Of a stretch of 64,000 bases of DNA, positions 51,711 to 58,835 are shown one piece after another. Numbering within the stretch: position 1 is the first letter of the stretch; every line of letters starts with the position of its first letter. The stretch covers positions 434,001 through 498,000 of the forward strand of contig NZ_HG726020.1 of the NCBI RefSeq assembly GCF_000499785.1. Direction: 5' to 3'. The stretch comes from Bacteroides neonati (GTDB taxonomy: Bacteria; Bacteroidota; Bacteroidia; Bacteroidales; Bacteroidaceae). A model generated the notes under the pieces. It was not told the DNA's origin and searched no databases. It saw only the letters and a program-made list of their open reading frames with translations. Made by a program: the position numbers and the translations under genes.

Positions 51711-52675
51711 AATCTCATGTATTTATCAGTTCCCAACATACGTAGTTTAGCTATCTCTTTCTGTGTGGCGCGTACGGCACCCGTTTTAAGGGTTTCTTCT
51801 ACCACCTTATCCACACCCTCTTCAATTTCCGGTAGATTAGCGACTGCGATTTTCTCTATCTCACCCCGTAGTTCCTCTCTGTATCCGGCAGGAGTCTTAT
51901 CGTACCCAAGGTTGGTTACTTTTTCGTTGAAGCGACTCCAAAACTCTGCGTAACTTGGCTTTCTCATACGCTTGCCGTCGATCAGGTTCTTTTGCAGATT
52001 ATCGGCGCCAATGAAATAACACCCGAGCATAATCCGGTCGCCTGCATTCGCTTTGTTGTAGAGTCCCTTCATGAGCGTTACTACCGCGTCCGCACAGTCT
52101 CCGAACTCATCCAATATCAGTAGAGGACAATCGAGCAGCAACAGCTCGTTTGTTACCTCACGCCACAACTGATTGTAGCTACCCGTTTTTTCCAGCCCGA
52201 ACTGTCCGGCCAAGCAGGTAATAAAATCGCCCTTACTGGGAAACTCCGAGCAATCTACATAGAATACGTTCTTATTTGCCCGGGCATACGATACAGCCGC
52301 ATAGCTCTTGCCAATGCCGGCGCGATCACAAAGCACCTGCCAAATACCATAGCGCTGGCAGGCTCCCAATTGGGCTTGTACGGTAATGTAGGCCTTTGTT
52401 CGAGCCGTATTCCACGCCGATGTGCTCAGTACATTGTAGTGCCGGGCTAATACCAACCATGATACCTCATTGATGGCATTGTAGTTACGCCCTTGTTCTT
52501 TTTTGATCTGCGGAAGAACAGCCTTGTCGAACTTAATGCCGTGCCGGAGTGCGATCATTCGTGCAAATTCGGCTTGCGAATACTTCTTTTTATCCGGAGC
52601 ACAGGCTGCTTTCTGTTCAAATTCGGCAAGCAATCGCTCTACCACTTTGTCTTTAATGCTGTTAGTTAGTTCCAT
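51707..52675 (-). CDS. MuB-like AAA ATPase, transposition target selector
   Basis: 322 residues. N-terminal HTH-like region (KKYSQAEFARMIALRHGIKF), AAA core with Walker A VLCDRAGIGKSYA and Walker B LLILDEFGDC, and a C-terminal helical part. In Mu, MuB binds DNA with ATP, chooses the target site and activates MuA. It follows the transposase gene by 50 bp, in which lies a GTTTAAAC-type motif (52704-52722). Confidence 0.85.
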   Translation of the reverse strand: MELTNSIKDKVVERLLAEFEQKAACAPDKKKYSQAEFARMIALRHGIKFDKAVLPQIKKEQGRNYNAINEVSWLVLARHYNVLSTSAWNTARTKAYITVQAQLGACQRYGIWQVLCDRAGIGKSYAAVSYARANKNVFYVDCSEFPSKGDFITCLAGQFGLEKTGSYNQLWREVTNELLLLDCPLLILDEFGDCADAVVTLMKGLYNKANAGDRIMLGCYFIGADNLQKNLIDGKRMRKPSYAEFWSRFNEKVTNLGYDKTPAGYREELRGEIEKIAVANLPEIEEGVDKVVEETLKTGAVRATQKEIAKLRMLGTDKYMRL

Positions 52676-52725
52676 ATCTCTTTTATTTATTGGTTATTAA
52701 TTCTTTAAACACTGTTTAAACGCTG

Positions 52726-54888
52726 CTACATACCCATAAGTCCCTCTATCTCCACCTCTTCATCGCTCTTCTGAACAAAGCCGTTACGCTTGTCCTCGAG
52801 CCTGTTGTTACGTGCATTTTCCAGTACCTTGGGGGTGTCTTGCCAGCTAAAGCCATATCCATCCGTTCCGGTAGCTCTGAATCCTGCCTGTTGGGCAATT
52901 TCCCGTTGGCGTTCCATTTCCGTGCGTGCATCCTCGTAGTAATCTTTCTGCAGGCCGATGGCGTATTGTACCTTGCCCATCTCACCCGGTTTATCCTTCA
53001 TATCAGCCACGCACGAAGCCAGCTTCTCCTTCTCGTATGCATCCGCTACAAACTTCCCGTTTCTATCTCGGAGCTCCACCCATTCCGGGCGGTTCGTTGT
53101 AAGGTTCACGAATACCCGGAAGGTATCCCCGAGATGCTCCCGGTTAAATTCAAAGTCCATCGCGCTGCTGTCGCAATCCGGTACAATGAACTTCATCTTT
53201 TCGCCACGGATGGAAATCTCAATACCCTTTTGTCTGTACTCGTACTCACCAAAGGGGTGGGTTCTGTTTTTAAGTTCGACGACAAAGAGGCTCATTTTCT
53301 CAAAGGCGTTCAGTTTAACACGTCCTTCGTAGCTTTCTGCGTACCGTTCAATCTTCGATTTGCCAATGAACGTACCATAAGCATCGCGTCCTTCGCCTCG
53401 CTTATTCCAAGCCTCTACAGCTTCTCTGAACTCGCATAATACTTGTTCCTCTGTGGGTAACTTATCGGTAAACTGCAAGTCCTTGGCCAATTCTTTGAGT
53501 AATTCTGGGTTCGCTGTGCTGTTATGGCTCTTAGTGGTGATATTACCGCCTTTAAAGTTTTTCAATTTACGCAGTTCTCTCTGCTGAAAGTGGCCAATCA
53601 CGGATTCTACCGTCTTGCTTCGTCCGGAGTACGGAGAACAGGGGAAGTTTACACGGGTCATATTATCAACTAATGCCTTTACCGTAGTCTCAATATTGGC
53701 CGATCCGTTATCGTAGTTCATTTGATAAGGAATGTATCCCCATGTATTAACCGTATTACGCAGGGCTTCTATCACCATGCTCGAACTTTCGCTAAAAGCT
53801 ACACTATGCCCGATAATGGCACCCGTACAGGCATCTGTTACAAAATAAGCATACAGATCGCTCTTAACCACCCACTTGTCATTACCCCGCTTGTCTTTTT
53901 CCAGCCGCCTGTAGTACAACTGCATGGTTGTACCATCGAGTGACCAAAGCAGGTCGGGCTTGCTCACAGGCTCCCGGTCGATCATCGGTTGTATATCCAA
54001 GTCTCCCACCAGTTTGCCGTGTCTCATATAGTACCACACCTTTTTATGCTTGGGTGTGTTTAAATGCTGTTTAATGGCCGATACCGTCATTTTAGGCAAC
54101 CCCAGTTCCTCGGCCTGTTCGTTGTAATACATACCGATGTCCTCGAAGCTGTATTTCACGGGGTCTGAGGCCAACTGCATTAAAATGGCGTGCGTCTGTG
54201 TATTCATCTTTTCACGGTTTACATTTCCGAAGTACCCACCAACAAGACAACTCAAACCCTCTTTGCCATATTCACGTGCCTTTCGGTCTAACGTCCGTTC
54301 GCTGTTGATAGGCTTGGCGAACTTCACAAAACCTTTGATTTGCTCGTTTAAACACTGTTTAAACAGCTCTTCCTGTATCTCTCTGACCGATGTAAACCCG
54401 TACTTGCGAGCCGTCTTTACATCCATCCGTCGCCACAGTCTCATCCATCCGGCCGCCCGGGCAATCCGCTGCACATCCGAAGGGACAAAGAACTGCATCT
54501 GCGTGAGCTCCGACATATCTGCCGCACTCACCTCGACCATTCCGCTCAAACTGCGTTTCACCGCGCTTAGCTTCTTATTCAGTGCTGCCGCCTCCATATT
54601 CTGTACCCACAGGTGAGCGTCCGTATCTTCACAAAGCACCTTATTCACGAGCGCTTTGTATTTATCACCCATACCATCGTAGTGCACGAATACCTCGCGC
54701 CCTTCCTTGTGGTGTGGCCAGCAATAAACTAACCCAGTGCGGTGTTGACTAAGAGATTTCCATAGGTATTTCTCCGATACCCCACACTCCGCCAACTCGG
54801 GAACTCCCACGCAAAGTACCCGCCCTCCCGGTTCTGCAACCGTAGAGTGACAAGCACTGTTAAATGGTATATTCCTATATTGTGGCAT
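52726..54888 (-). CDS. MuA-like DDE transposase
   Basis: 720 residues. N-terminal DNA-binding regions, then the rve-type catalytic core with the DDE triad Asp318 (LLWSLDGTTMQ), Asp393 (MNYDNGSA) and Glu428 (KTVESVIGHF), and a C-terminal Mu-type domain. It joins phage ends to new targets for both integration and replicative transposition. Its likely binding sites are the CAAATCGTGCAAAT-type motifs at both prophage ends. A GTTTAAACACTGTTTAAAC sequence occurs inside the gene (54346-54364). Confidence 0.93.
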   Translation of the reverse strand: MPQYRNIPFNSACHSTVAEPGGRVLCVGVPELAECGVSEKYLWKSLSQHRTGLVYCWPHHKEGREVFVHYDGMGDKYKALVNKVLCEDTDAHLWVQNMEAAALNKKLSAVKRSLSGMVEVSAADMSELTQMQFFVPSDVQRIARAAGWMRLWRRMDVKTARKYGFTSVREIQEELFKQCLNEQIKGFVKFAKPINSERTLDRKAREYGKEGLSCLVGGYFGNVNREKMNTQTHAILMQLASDPVKYSFEDIGMYYNEQAEELGLPKMTVSAIKQHLNTPKHKKVWYYMRHGKLVGDLDIQPMIDREPVSKPDLLWSLDGTTMQLYYRRLEKDKRGNDKWVVKSDLYAYFVTDACTGAIIGHSVAFSESSSMVIEALRNTVNTWGYIPYQMNYDNGSANIETTVKALVDNMTRVNFPCSPYSGRSKTVESVIGHFQQRELRKLKNFKGGNITTKSHNSTANPELLKELAKDLQFTDKLPTEEQVLCEFREAVEAWNKRGEGRDAYGTFIGKSKIERYAESYEGRVKLNAFEKMSLFVVELKNRTHPFGEYEYRQKGIEISIRGEKMKFIVPDCDSSAMDFEFNREHLGDTFRVFVNLTTNRPEWVELRDRNGKFVADAYEKEKLASCVADMKDKPGEMGKVQYAIGLQKDYYEDARTEMERQREIAQQAGFRATGTDGYGFSWQDTPKVLENARNNRLEDKRNGFVQKSDEEVEIEGLMGM

Positions 54889-54920
54889 AGTGAGTTATCT
54901 TCTATTTTTATTATACTTGT

Positions 54921-54999
54921 TTCATTCCCCGGTCTGACTCCGAGACGCGTCGTCTGTACGACTAAATGAAATACCTACCTATTTTCACAAACCAGTAGG
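54921..54999 (+). repeat. 79-bp direct repeat, copy 1
   Basis: 77 of 79 positions are the same as at 55894-55972. It contains two small stem-loops (GTCT/AGAC and GTCGT/ACGAC) and is followed by a Bacteroides -7 box. It lies between the divergent MuA gene and the small plus-strand gene. Possible operator or transpositional enhancer. Confidence 0.85.
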
Positions 55000-55013
55000 T
55001 TTTGCTACATTTG
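54982..55013 (+). promoter_or_regulatory. Promoter for the small plus-strand gene
   Basis: TTTT (54982-54985), 20-bp spacer, TACATTTG (55006-55013): a near-consensus Bacteroides promoter overlapping the end of repeat copy 1, 30 bp before the ATG at 55044. Confidence 0.55.
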
Positions 55014-55043
55014 TAGCGACTATAAACTAAATACCCAATTATT

Positions 55044-55256
55044 ATGAAAGAAAAAATCCTTGTTGAAAAATCAACAATGTCTGTCGGTGATTATGATAAC
55101 GATCAGTCATCATCTTATTTAATCCATTTTTCCGAAATTGAAAAACACCTATCTGAAGGGTGGGTTATAAAGCAAATGTCTATTTTGCCTTATGGAGCTA
55201 ACGGAGTAAATAAGGCAACTGATTTAATCATCACCGTTCATTTACAAAGGCTTTAG
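55044..55256 (+). CDS. Small phage protein, unknown
   Basis: 70 residues, DUF4177-like in size and strand pattern (HFSEIEKHLSEGWVIKQMSIL, LIITVHLQRL). It is the only plus-strand gene in the transposase region, with its own promoter and terminator, so it is regulated apart from the early operon. Confidence 0.6.
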   Translation: MKEKILVEKSTMSVGDYDNDQSSSYLIHFSEIEKHLSEGWVIKQMSILPYGANGVNKATDLIITVHLQRL

Positions 55257-55397
55257 ACCTATTTTGGCTACGCAGTCATGTGTAGCCATTTTTCTATAAA
55301 TTAATAGTCCTATAAACTTCACATCGGTAATAATACACCCATTAAATATGTAACTCTCTTTTTCTATCAAAGCGTTTTTTTGCTTCTCTTTTTTCAT
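55242..55397 (-). CDS. Possible small basic protein
   Basis: 51 codons on the minus strand, beginning MKKEKQKNALIEKES and containing NGCIITDVKFIGLLIY. It starts 19 bp after the preceding small gene and would overlap the end of the plus-strand gene and its terminator. Coding status is uncertain. Confidence 0.3.
   Translation of the reverse strand: MKKEKQKNALIEKESYIFNGCIITDVKFIGLLIYRKMATHDCVAKIGLKPL
55266..55294 (+). terminator. Terminator after the small plus-strand gene
   Basis: GGCTAC (55266-55271) pairs with GTAGCC (55282-55287), followed by ATTTTTC. It is 10 bp after the stop codon of the 70-residue gene. Confidence 0.7.
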
Positions 55398-55415
55398 TCT
55401 ATACAGTTTTAATTA

Positions 55416-55715
55416 TTAACACTTTATCTCTTTTGTTATTTTTACCGACACCTGATCGGTCAGACATAACGACACAGGATAATCGATATCTATGTGGATA
55501 TTAAAACCCTTTCGATCAGCATCGACTATTAATCCGTTTAACTTATCCGCAGCCTCCTTTATTTTCAGTACCATTTCTTCCTCGCTTGTTGGCGCTGGGG
55601 CGTTGCGCTCGTTTCGTCTTTCTACTATGTAATAGGCGAAAGGTGGCAGGCAGAAGCATAAGGCGGCGAGGGTATACCAGATGTACACCCAATATTCACT
55701 AAACATTGCGCACAT
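55416..55715 (-). CDS. Small single-span membrane protein
   Basis: 99 residues from ATG 55715, which has a good ribosome-binding site (GGGAGG, 7 nt upstream). One N-terminal membrane segment (VYIWYTLAALCFCLPPFAYYIV), then a soluble part of about 65 residues. A longer frame opens at 55775 but lacks such a site. Function unknown. Confidence 0.55.
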   Translation of the reverse strand: MCAMFSEYWVYIWYTLAALCFCLPPFAYYIVERRNERNAPAPTSEEEMVLKIKEAADKLNGLIVDADRKGFNIHIDIDYPVSLCLTDQVSVKITKEIKC

Positions 55716-55854
55716 TCTGAATCCTCCCGTTTTTAATTGGTACCACTCTACCATCAGGCAGCATAACAATTTCATCTGCCTTATCCCACACGCGGCTCAC
55801 CTTGTGTGCGTACAGGGTTTTAACCCTGCGTCTCTTTTGATTTCTTGTTTTCAT
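55699..55854 (-). CDS. Small basic protein, unknown
   Basis: 51 residues: MKTRNQKRRRVKTLYAHKVS, then a compact beta pattern DEIVMLPDGRVVPIKNGRI. It overlaps the next gene by 17 bp, the same kind of overlap as elsewhere in the early operon. Possibly nucleic-acid binding. Confidence 0.45.
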   Translation of the reverse strand: MKTRNQKRRRVKTLYAHKVSRVWDKADEIVMLPDGRVVPIKNGRIQNVRNV

Positions 55855-55893
55855 AACTGTTCATTTTTAAGTGAATAACTAAATTATCATTGC

Positions 55894-55972
55894 TTCATTC
55901 CCCGGTCTGACTCCGGGACGCATCGTCTGTACGACTAAATGAAATACCTACCTATTTTCACAAACCAGTAGG
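55894..55972 (+). repeat. 79-bp direct repeat, copy 2
   Basis: Second copy of the 54921-54999 element. One difference changes an A-U to a G-U pair in the first stem-loop, so the fold is kept. The -7 box that follows is degenerate (TGCGTTTG) and no plus-strand gene follows. Confidence 0.85.
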
Positions 55973-56041
55973 CCGTGCTGCGTTTGGCAGCGAATAAAAA
56001 ACTAACACCTAAATAAATATCTTAAACTCTCACACGTTGAA

Positions 56042-56719
56042 TCAATATGACTCATAGCATCGCCGGTCGTCAAATTCCCGCATTCTCCTTTTCTCTTTCT
56101 GCACAGTAAGTATTATATTCTTGGCAGTAGACTTAAGCCAGGGGGCAAAACCGATGATGGGACGCTCTTTGTTCAATACAGAAGAGTATAATATAGCGCT
56201 GGCCTCCGACCAGTATTCTTCCGCGTCAGATCGGCGTATACCGAATCTTCTTTGAAGATAAGCAATAGTATTATTCTTATGAGATTCCACCCGGGCATAA
56301 AACTTTGACGTATCCCCCGATTTCCATACGTGAATCACGGTACGCACATCATCGTATGTCTCCATTTGCATTCTTTCAACCTCAATCGCTGTATGCTTTC
56401 TTCTTTTGGCTCGAATCTCATCCATAATCCCTCTTGGGGTGAAGAGTTGTAAGGTATCCAAAGTTTCGCCTATAATGAAAAGACCTTTTAGAGAGGAAAG
56501 GGGGATGTTGTTAAAAACGGAATACATCACTTTATTTGCCGATACACAGTATGCTTTCCCTTGGCGGTAAAGACTTACATATTTGTTGCGCTTCTTAAGT
56601 AGTACCTCTTTCCTATTTTTACAAGCGCTCCTAATCTGCCCTAAACTACTTACTTGATAGCTTGGGAACTCCGGAATAGTTTTCCAGATTTCTTCACTAT
56701 TGATTGTTTGATTTTTCAT
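56042..56719 (-). CDS. NUMOD4 plus sigma-70 region 2-like protein
   Basis: 225 residues. Residues about 8-45 carry the NUMOD4 motif of homing-endonuclease-associated proteins (EEIWKTIPEFPSYQVSSLGQIRS), but no HNH nuclease follows. The C-terminal 80 residues resemble sigma-70 region 2: YLQRRFGIRRSDAEEYWSEA then GFAPWLKSTAKNIILTVQK, matching the pattern D-AED--QE ... FRAWL--IARN. Region 4 is missing. It could be a phage transcription factor that redirects RNA polymerase. It is in the early operon upstream of MuA, where no Mu counterpart exists. The function is inference. Confidence 0.5.
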   Translation of the reverse strand: MKNQTINSEEIWKTIPEFPSYQVSSLGQIRSACKNRKEVLLKKRNKYVSLYRQGKAYCVSANKVMYSVFNNIPLSSLKGLFIIGETLDTLQLFTPRGIMDEIRAKRRKHTAIEVERMQMETYDDVRTVIHVWKSGDTSKFYARVESHKNNTIAYLQRRFGIRRSDAEEYWSEASAILYSSVLNKERPIIGFAPWLKSTAKNIILTVQKEKRRMREFDDRRCYESY

Positions 56720-56737
56720 GACTTGTTTAAATTAGAG

Positions 56738-57010
56738 TTAGTTACCATATTGCTCCAGTATCTCATCGGCGAACGATACAAACGAATCCCATTCGTTGGA
56801 AAACTCAAAATCGAGCTTTTCGGGGGGGGCTGTCTCTGCTTTGTTCACGGCATATCCCCAACGCTCCAGTTCCCGAAGTTTATCCAGCTCAACCCGATTC
56901 AGGGAGTCGATATCAACTCTTATCGTTTTGCGCTTTACATCAATCTTGGCACCTCTCTTACGCAAATATGTGCGTAGATTAGCCTTTATGTTATTAAACC
57001 GGGAGCCCAT
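56738..57010 (-). CDS. Small phage early protein, unknown
   Basis: 90 residues from ATG 57010, 2 bp after the preceding stop. Basic N-terminus (IKANLRTYLRKRGAKIDVKRK), acidic C-terminus. No known domain. Confidence 0.5.
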   Translation of the reverse strand: MGSRFNNIKANLRTYLRKRGAKIDVKRKTIRVDIDSLNRVELDKLRELERWGYAVNKAETAPPEKLDFEFSNEWDSFVSFADEILEQYGN

Positions 57011-57012
57011 AA

Positions 57013-57252
57013 TCAATCGAGGGGAAAATCACTGAGCCTTTCGTCCTCTACGGCAAGCTTTTCAAGCTCCCGGGTGTATTCCTCCAGACTCATATTACTC
57101 ACATCTATGGTATATAAGGCTACACCATCTTTCTGCACGTGCGCCATACCGGTATTCAAGTCGGTATACATCATTATTCTGGCACAGTGAAATACGTGGT
57201 TCATTGTTTTTTGCGCAGTATTATGCGTCGTTGTCCATTGTAGTAATTTCAT
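57013..57252 (-). CDS. Small phage early protein, unknown
   Basis: 79 residues (DLNTGMAHVQKDGVALYTIDV, acidic C-terminal helix EYTRELEKLAVEDERLSD). No known domain; second gene of the leftward early operon after the HTH gene. Confidence 0.5.
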   Translation of the reverse strand: MKLLQWTTTHNTAQKTMNHVFHCARIMMYTDLNTGMAHVQKDGVALYTIDVSNMSLEEYTRELEKLAVEDERLSDFPLD

Positions 57253-57275
57253 AACTATTCTATTTTAATTGGTTA

Positions 57276-57482
57276 TTAATTCTCGTTACACATCCGTTCA
57301 AGTTCTTGAAGTATCTTCATACCCTTGCCGTTCTTCCGCTTGGGAATTCTATCACCGCGGGCGATCTGCCCAACGTACACCACTGTCGTGCCAAACTTCT
57401 TAGCAACCTTTTGATAAGGAGTAGAAGGCCTCGAAGCAGTAGCGCGCTTACGCTTTTCTCTTAGTTTTTCTGCTAATTTCAT
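57276..57482 (-). CDS. Small helix-turn-helix protein (Ner/Cro-like)
   Basis: 68 residues with an HTH in SRPSTPYQKVAKKFGTTVVY followed by VGQIARGDR. It is divergent from the repressor across an operator region, the place of Mu ner, and probably shuts down repressor or early transcription during lytic growth. First gene of the leftward early operon. Confidence 0.65.
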   Translation of the reverse strand: MKLAEKLREKRKRATASRPSTPYQKVAKKFGTTVVYVGQIARGDRIPKRKNGKGMKILQELERMCNEN

Positions 57483-57502
57483 GCTATTCTAATTTTAATG
57501 AT

Positions 57503-57588
57503 TAAATTTGCGATTGTAATAGTGATGCAAAGATACAGAATATTCTGAAACTAAAAAGATTTTATGCAGAAAAATACAGAAATATCTG
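57503..57588. promoter_or_regulatory. Divergent early/repressor control region
   Basis: Two -7 boxes face apart: TAAATTTG (57503-57510, plus) for the repressor and TATCTTTG (57528-57535, minus) for the Ner-like gene. A perfect palindrome CAGAATATTCTG (57536-57547) lies just upstream of the minus -7 box, and a near copy CAGAAATATCTG (57577-57588) follows at the repressor start. A repressor bound there would block the early promoter. Confidence 0.65.
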
Positions 57589-58136
57589 AAAGAATATCAG
57601 AAATGCTTGAATTGATAGATTCAAATCCCAATTCTTTTGCAAAGAAATTGGGTTATCCACGTGCACAGACCATATACGATATCGTAAACGGAAAGTCTGC
57701 ACCGAGCTATGATTTTTTCAGAAGATTTCAAATTTCAGAATATTCTGAACTCATCAGCATCAACTGGCTTCTAACCGGAAGAGGTGAGAAGTTAATAAGT
57801 GAAAAAATAGTAGATAAAAATGGTAAGGTAAACGGTAAGGTAAATGGTAAGGTATCTCAAGAAACAGAAGAAAATCCTCCATTTCCAACCATGGCCGCAA
57901 AACCAAATATGCCGTATGGAAATGCTCCAAACCTCTCTCTATATAATGGTGGTGAAATAGAAGAAAAGCAGCCATGTAGAGATGAATCCTCAGACGGACT
58001 AATAAAGCACCTCGTAGAGCAGCTAAATGAGAAATCCGAAGAGATCGGCGCCTTAAAACAAGAGGTTAACTTTTTAAAAGACCGGTTAGCCCAATGTGCC
58101 GAGAATGTAACAGGTGCGAAGAGTGCCCGCGCATAA
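57564..58136 (+). CDS. Prophage repressor (CI-like, HTH plus coiled coil)
   Basis: 190 residues. N-terminal HTH (SFAKKLGYPRAQTIYDIVNGK), then INWLLTGRGEKLI, the stretch common to phage repressors in Bacteroidetes, a repeat GKVNGKVNGKV and a C-terminal coiled coil (LIKHLVEQLNEKSEEIGAL). No LexA-type peptidase domain is seen, so induction is not by self-cleavage. Two operator palindromes lie before and inside the gene, pointing to autoregulation. It is the only long rightward gene at this end. Confidence 0.82.
   Translation: MQKNTEISERISEMLELIDSNPNSFAKKLGYPRAQTIYDIVNGKSAPSYDFFRRFQISEYSELISINWLLTGRGEKLISEKIVDKNGKVNGKVNGKVSQETEENPPFPTMAAKPNMPYGNAPNLSLYNGGEIEEKQPCRDESSDGLIKHLVEQLNEKSEEIGALKQEVNFLKDRLAQCAENVTGAKSARA
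57736..57747. promoter_or_regulatory. Second operator palindrome inside the repressor gene
   Basis: CAGAATATTCTG, the same 12-mer as at 57536-57547, here within a 16-bp palindrome TTCAGAATATTCTGAA (57734-57749). Exact recurrence 200 bp apart suggests looping or cooperative repressor binding. Confidence 0.6.
57819..57854 (+). repeat. Three tandem 12-bp units in the repressor gene
   Basis: AATGGTAAGGTA, AACGGTAAGGTA, AATGGTAAGGTA follow each other in frame and encode the GKVNGKVNGKV linker between HTH and C-terminal domain. Copy-number change would keep the frame and alter linker length. Confidence 0.85.
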
Positions 58137-58201
58137 AGACGTTCTATGTGTTCCCAATCGCATAGATATGGCAAAGAATCCACTACGTGCACCTCTAAAC
58201 C

Positions 58202-58230
58202 TATTGGGTACGCTATTGGGTACGTACCCA
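58202..58230. repeat. Tandem TATTGGGTACG and palindrome after the repressor gene
   Basis: TATTGGGTACG occurs at 58202-58212 and 58214-58224; the second copy is part of the perfect palindrome TGGGTACGTACCCA (58217-58230). Possible protein-binding site; the region 58137-58385 otherwise holds no convincing gene. Confidence 0.5.
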
Positions 58231-58256
58231 GCACGTCTTTTATCAAAAAAAACAGT

Positions 58257-58295
58257 AAAGGCCAACACAACACATTTCTGCGTTATATCGGCCTT
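58257..58295 (+). terminator. Terminator after the repressor gene
   Basis: AAGGCC pairs with GGCCTT (58290-58295) and is followed by AATTTTCCTTATTTC on the plus strand. The loop is long (26 nt), so the call is tentative. Confidence 0.4.
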
Positions 58296-58385
58296 AATTT
58301 TCCTTATTTCGTTAGTTTAACAATGTAAATACTTCCATATAATAACTATATAGTACTTTTGTTTCCACGATCAATCTATACAGTA

Positions 58386-58595
58386 ATGACAAAGGTAATA
58401 CACGTACATCTTATTTTCGAGAAGCAAGATTACTACTTTGGAAGTATCTCTGCTGTCTTCGATACTATCAGCGAAGCCCAAATAGGTATAAAGAAAAGCA
58501 CACTTTTGCATGCCGGCCTCACCGATGGCGGCTCCACTATCACCAAGCGTGCCATTATTAAACAATCTCACCTACGTCGCAGTATCCGGAGTTAA
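58386..58595 (+). CDS. Small phage protein at the early end, unknown
   Basis: 69 residues from ATG 58386. Pattern HLIFEKQDYYFGSISAVFDT then LGIKKSTLLHAGL-like segment GIKKSTLLHAGL and a basic end. Expressed in the repressor direction, so perhaps active in the lysogen. No known domain. Confidence 0.5.
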   Translation: MTKVIHVHLIFEKQDYYFGSISAVFDTISEAQIGIKKSTLLHAGLTDGGSTITKRAIIKQSHLRRSIRS

Positions 58596-58609
58596 AAGCA
58601 CCCCATTTG

Positions 58610-58835
58610 TTTAAACCTCATTTAATCCCTGTTTAATCCTTGTTTAACCTCCTATATTAAACATCCCCCCGAAGTTGAACACGGAATCACTCATGTTTAA
58701 CTCGCTTGCACGATTTGTTTTCTGTCCGATCAACAATGAAAAAAGCCGAAACCTGCACTACAGCAATGTCTCAGCCCGTTTTCTCCCTGTCTCTTAAACA
58801 TCCCCTAATTTACACTATTTGTATTGCCCCATATA
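58610..58835. promoter_or_regulatory. Prophage right end with transposase-binding-like sites
   Basis: No gene. From 58610 to 58650 a TTTAANCC-type unit repeats four times at about 13-bp spacing. GCTTGCACGATTTG (58704-58717) and ATTTACACTATTTG (58808-58821) are inverted versions of the left-end motif; the second is at the same distance from the terminus (58835) as its left counterpart. The stop codon of the truncated GH29 gene lies within the terminal site. Confidence 0.7.

Larger units (their letters stand above)
26005..58835. mobile_element. Mu-like transposable prophage, 32.8 kb
   Basis: The ends are defined by terminal inverted repeats that both begin TATA and agree at 21 of the first 30 positions, flanked by a 4-bp duplication, with the host GH29 gene rebuilt in frame. 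Content is Mu-like: repressor, MuA DDE transposase, MuB ATPase, Gam, gp27/gp28-type terminase, DUF935 portal, MuF, gpG, contractile tail and Mom. The early end is at the right and the mom end at the left. Unlike Mu, three transcription directions are used: head genes run rightwards and tape measure plus gpG are isolated at the left end. All essential modules look intact, so it may be active. Confidence 0.93.

Noticed and set aside
26019..58717. Inner inverted pair CAAATCGTGCAA (26019-26030 and 58706-58717) as the prophage termini
   Set aside because: No direct repeat flanks that pair. The outer ends at 26005 and 58835 restore the GH29 frame and have a matching 4-bp duplication, so the inner pair is a binding site, not the end.
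26005..58835. Diversity-generating retroelement or tail-fibre inversion system as in some Bacteroides Mu-like phages
   Set aside because: No reverse transcriptase, invertase or template/variable repeat was found in the window.
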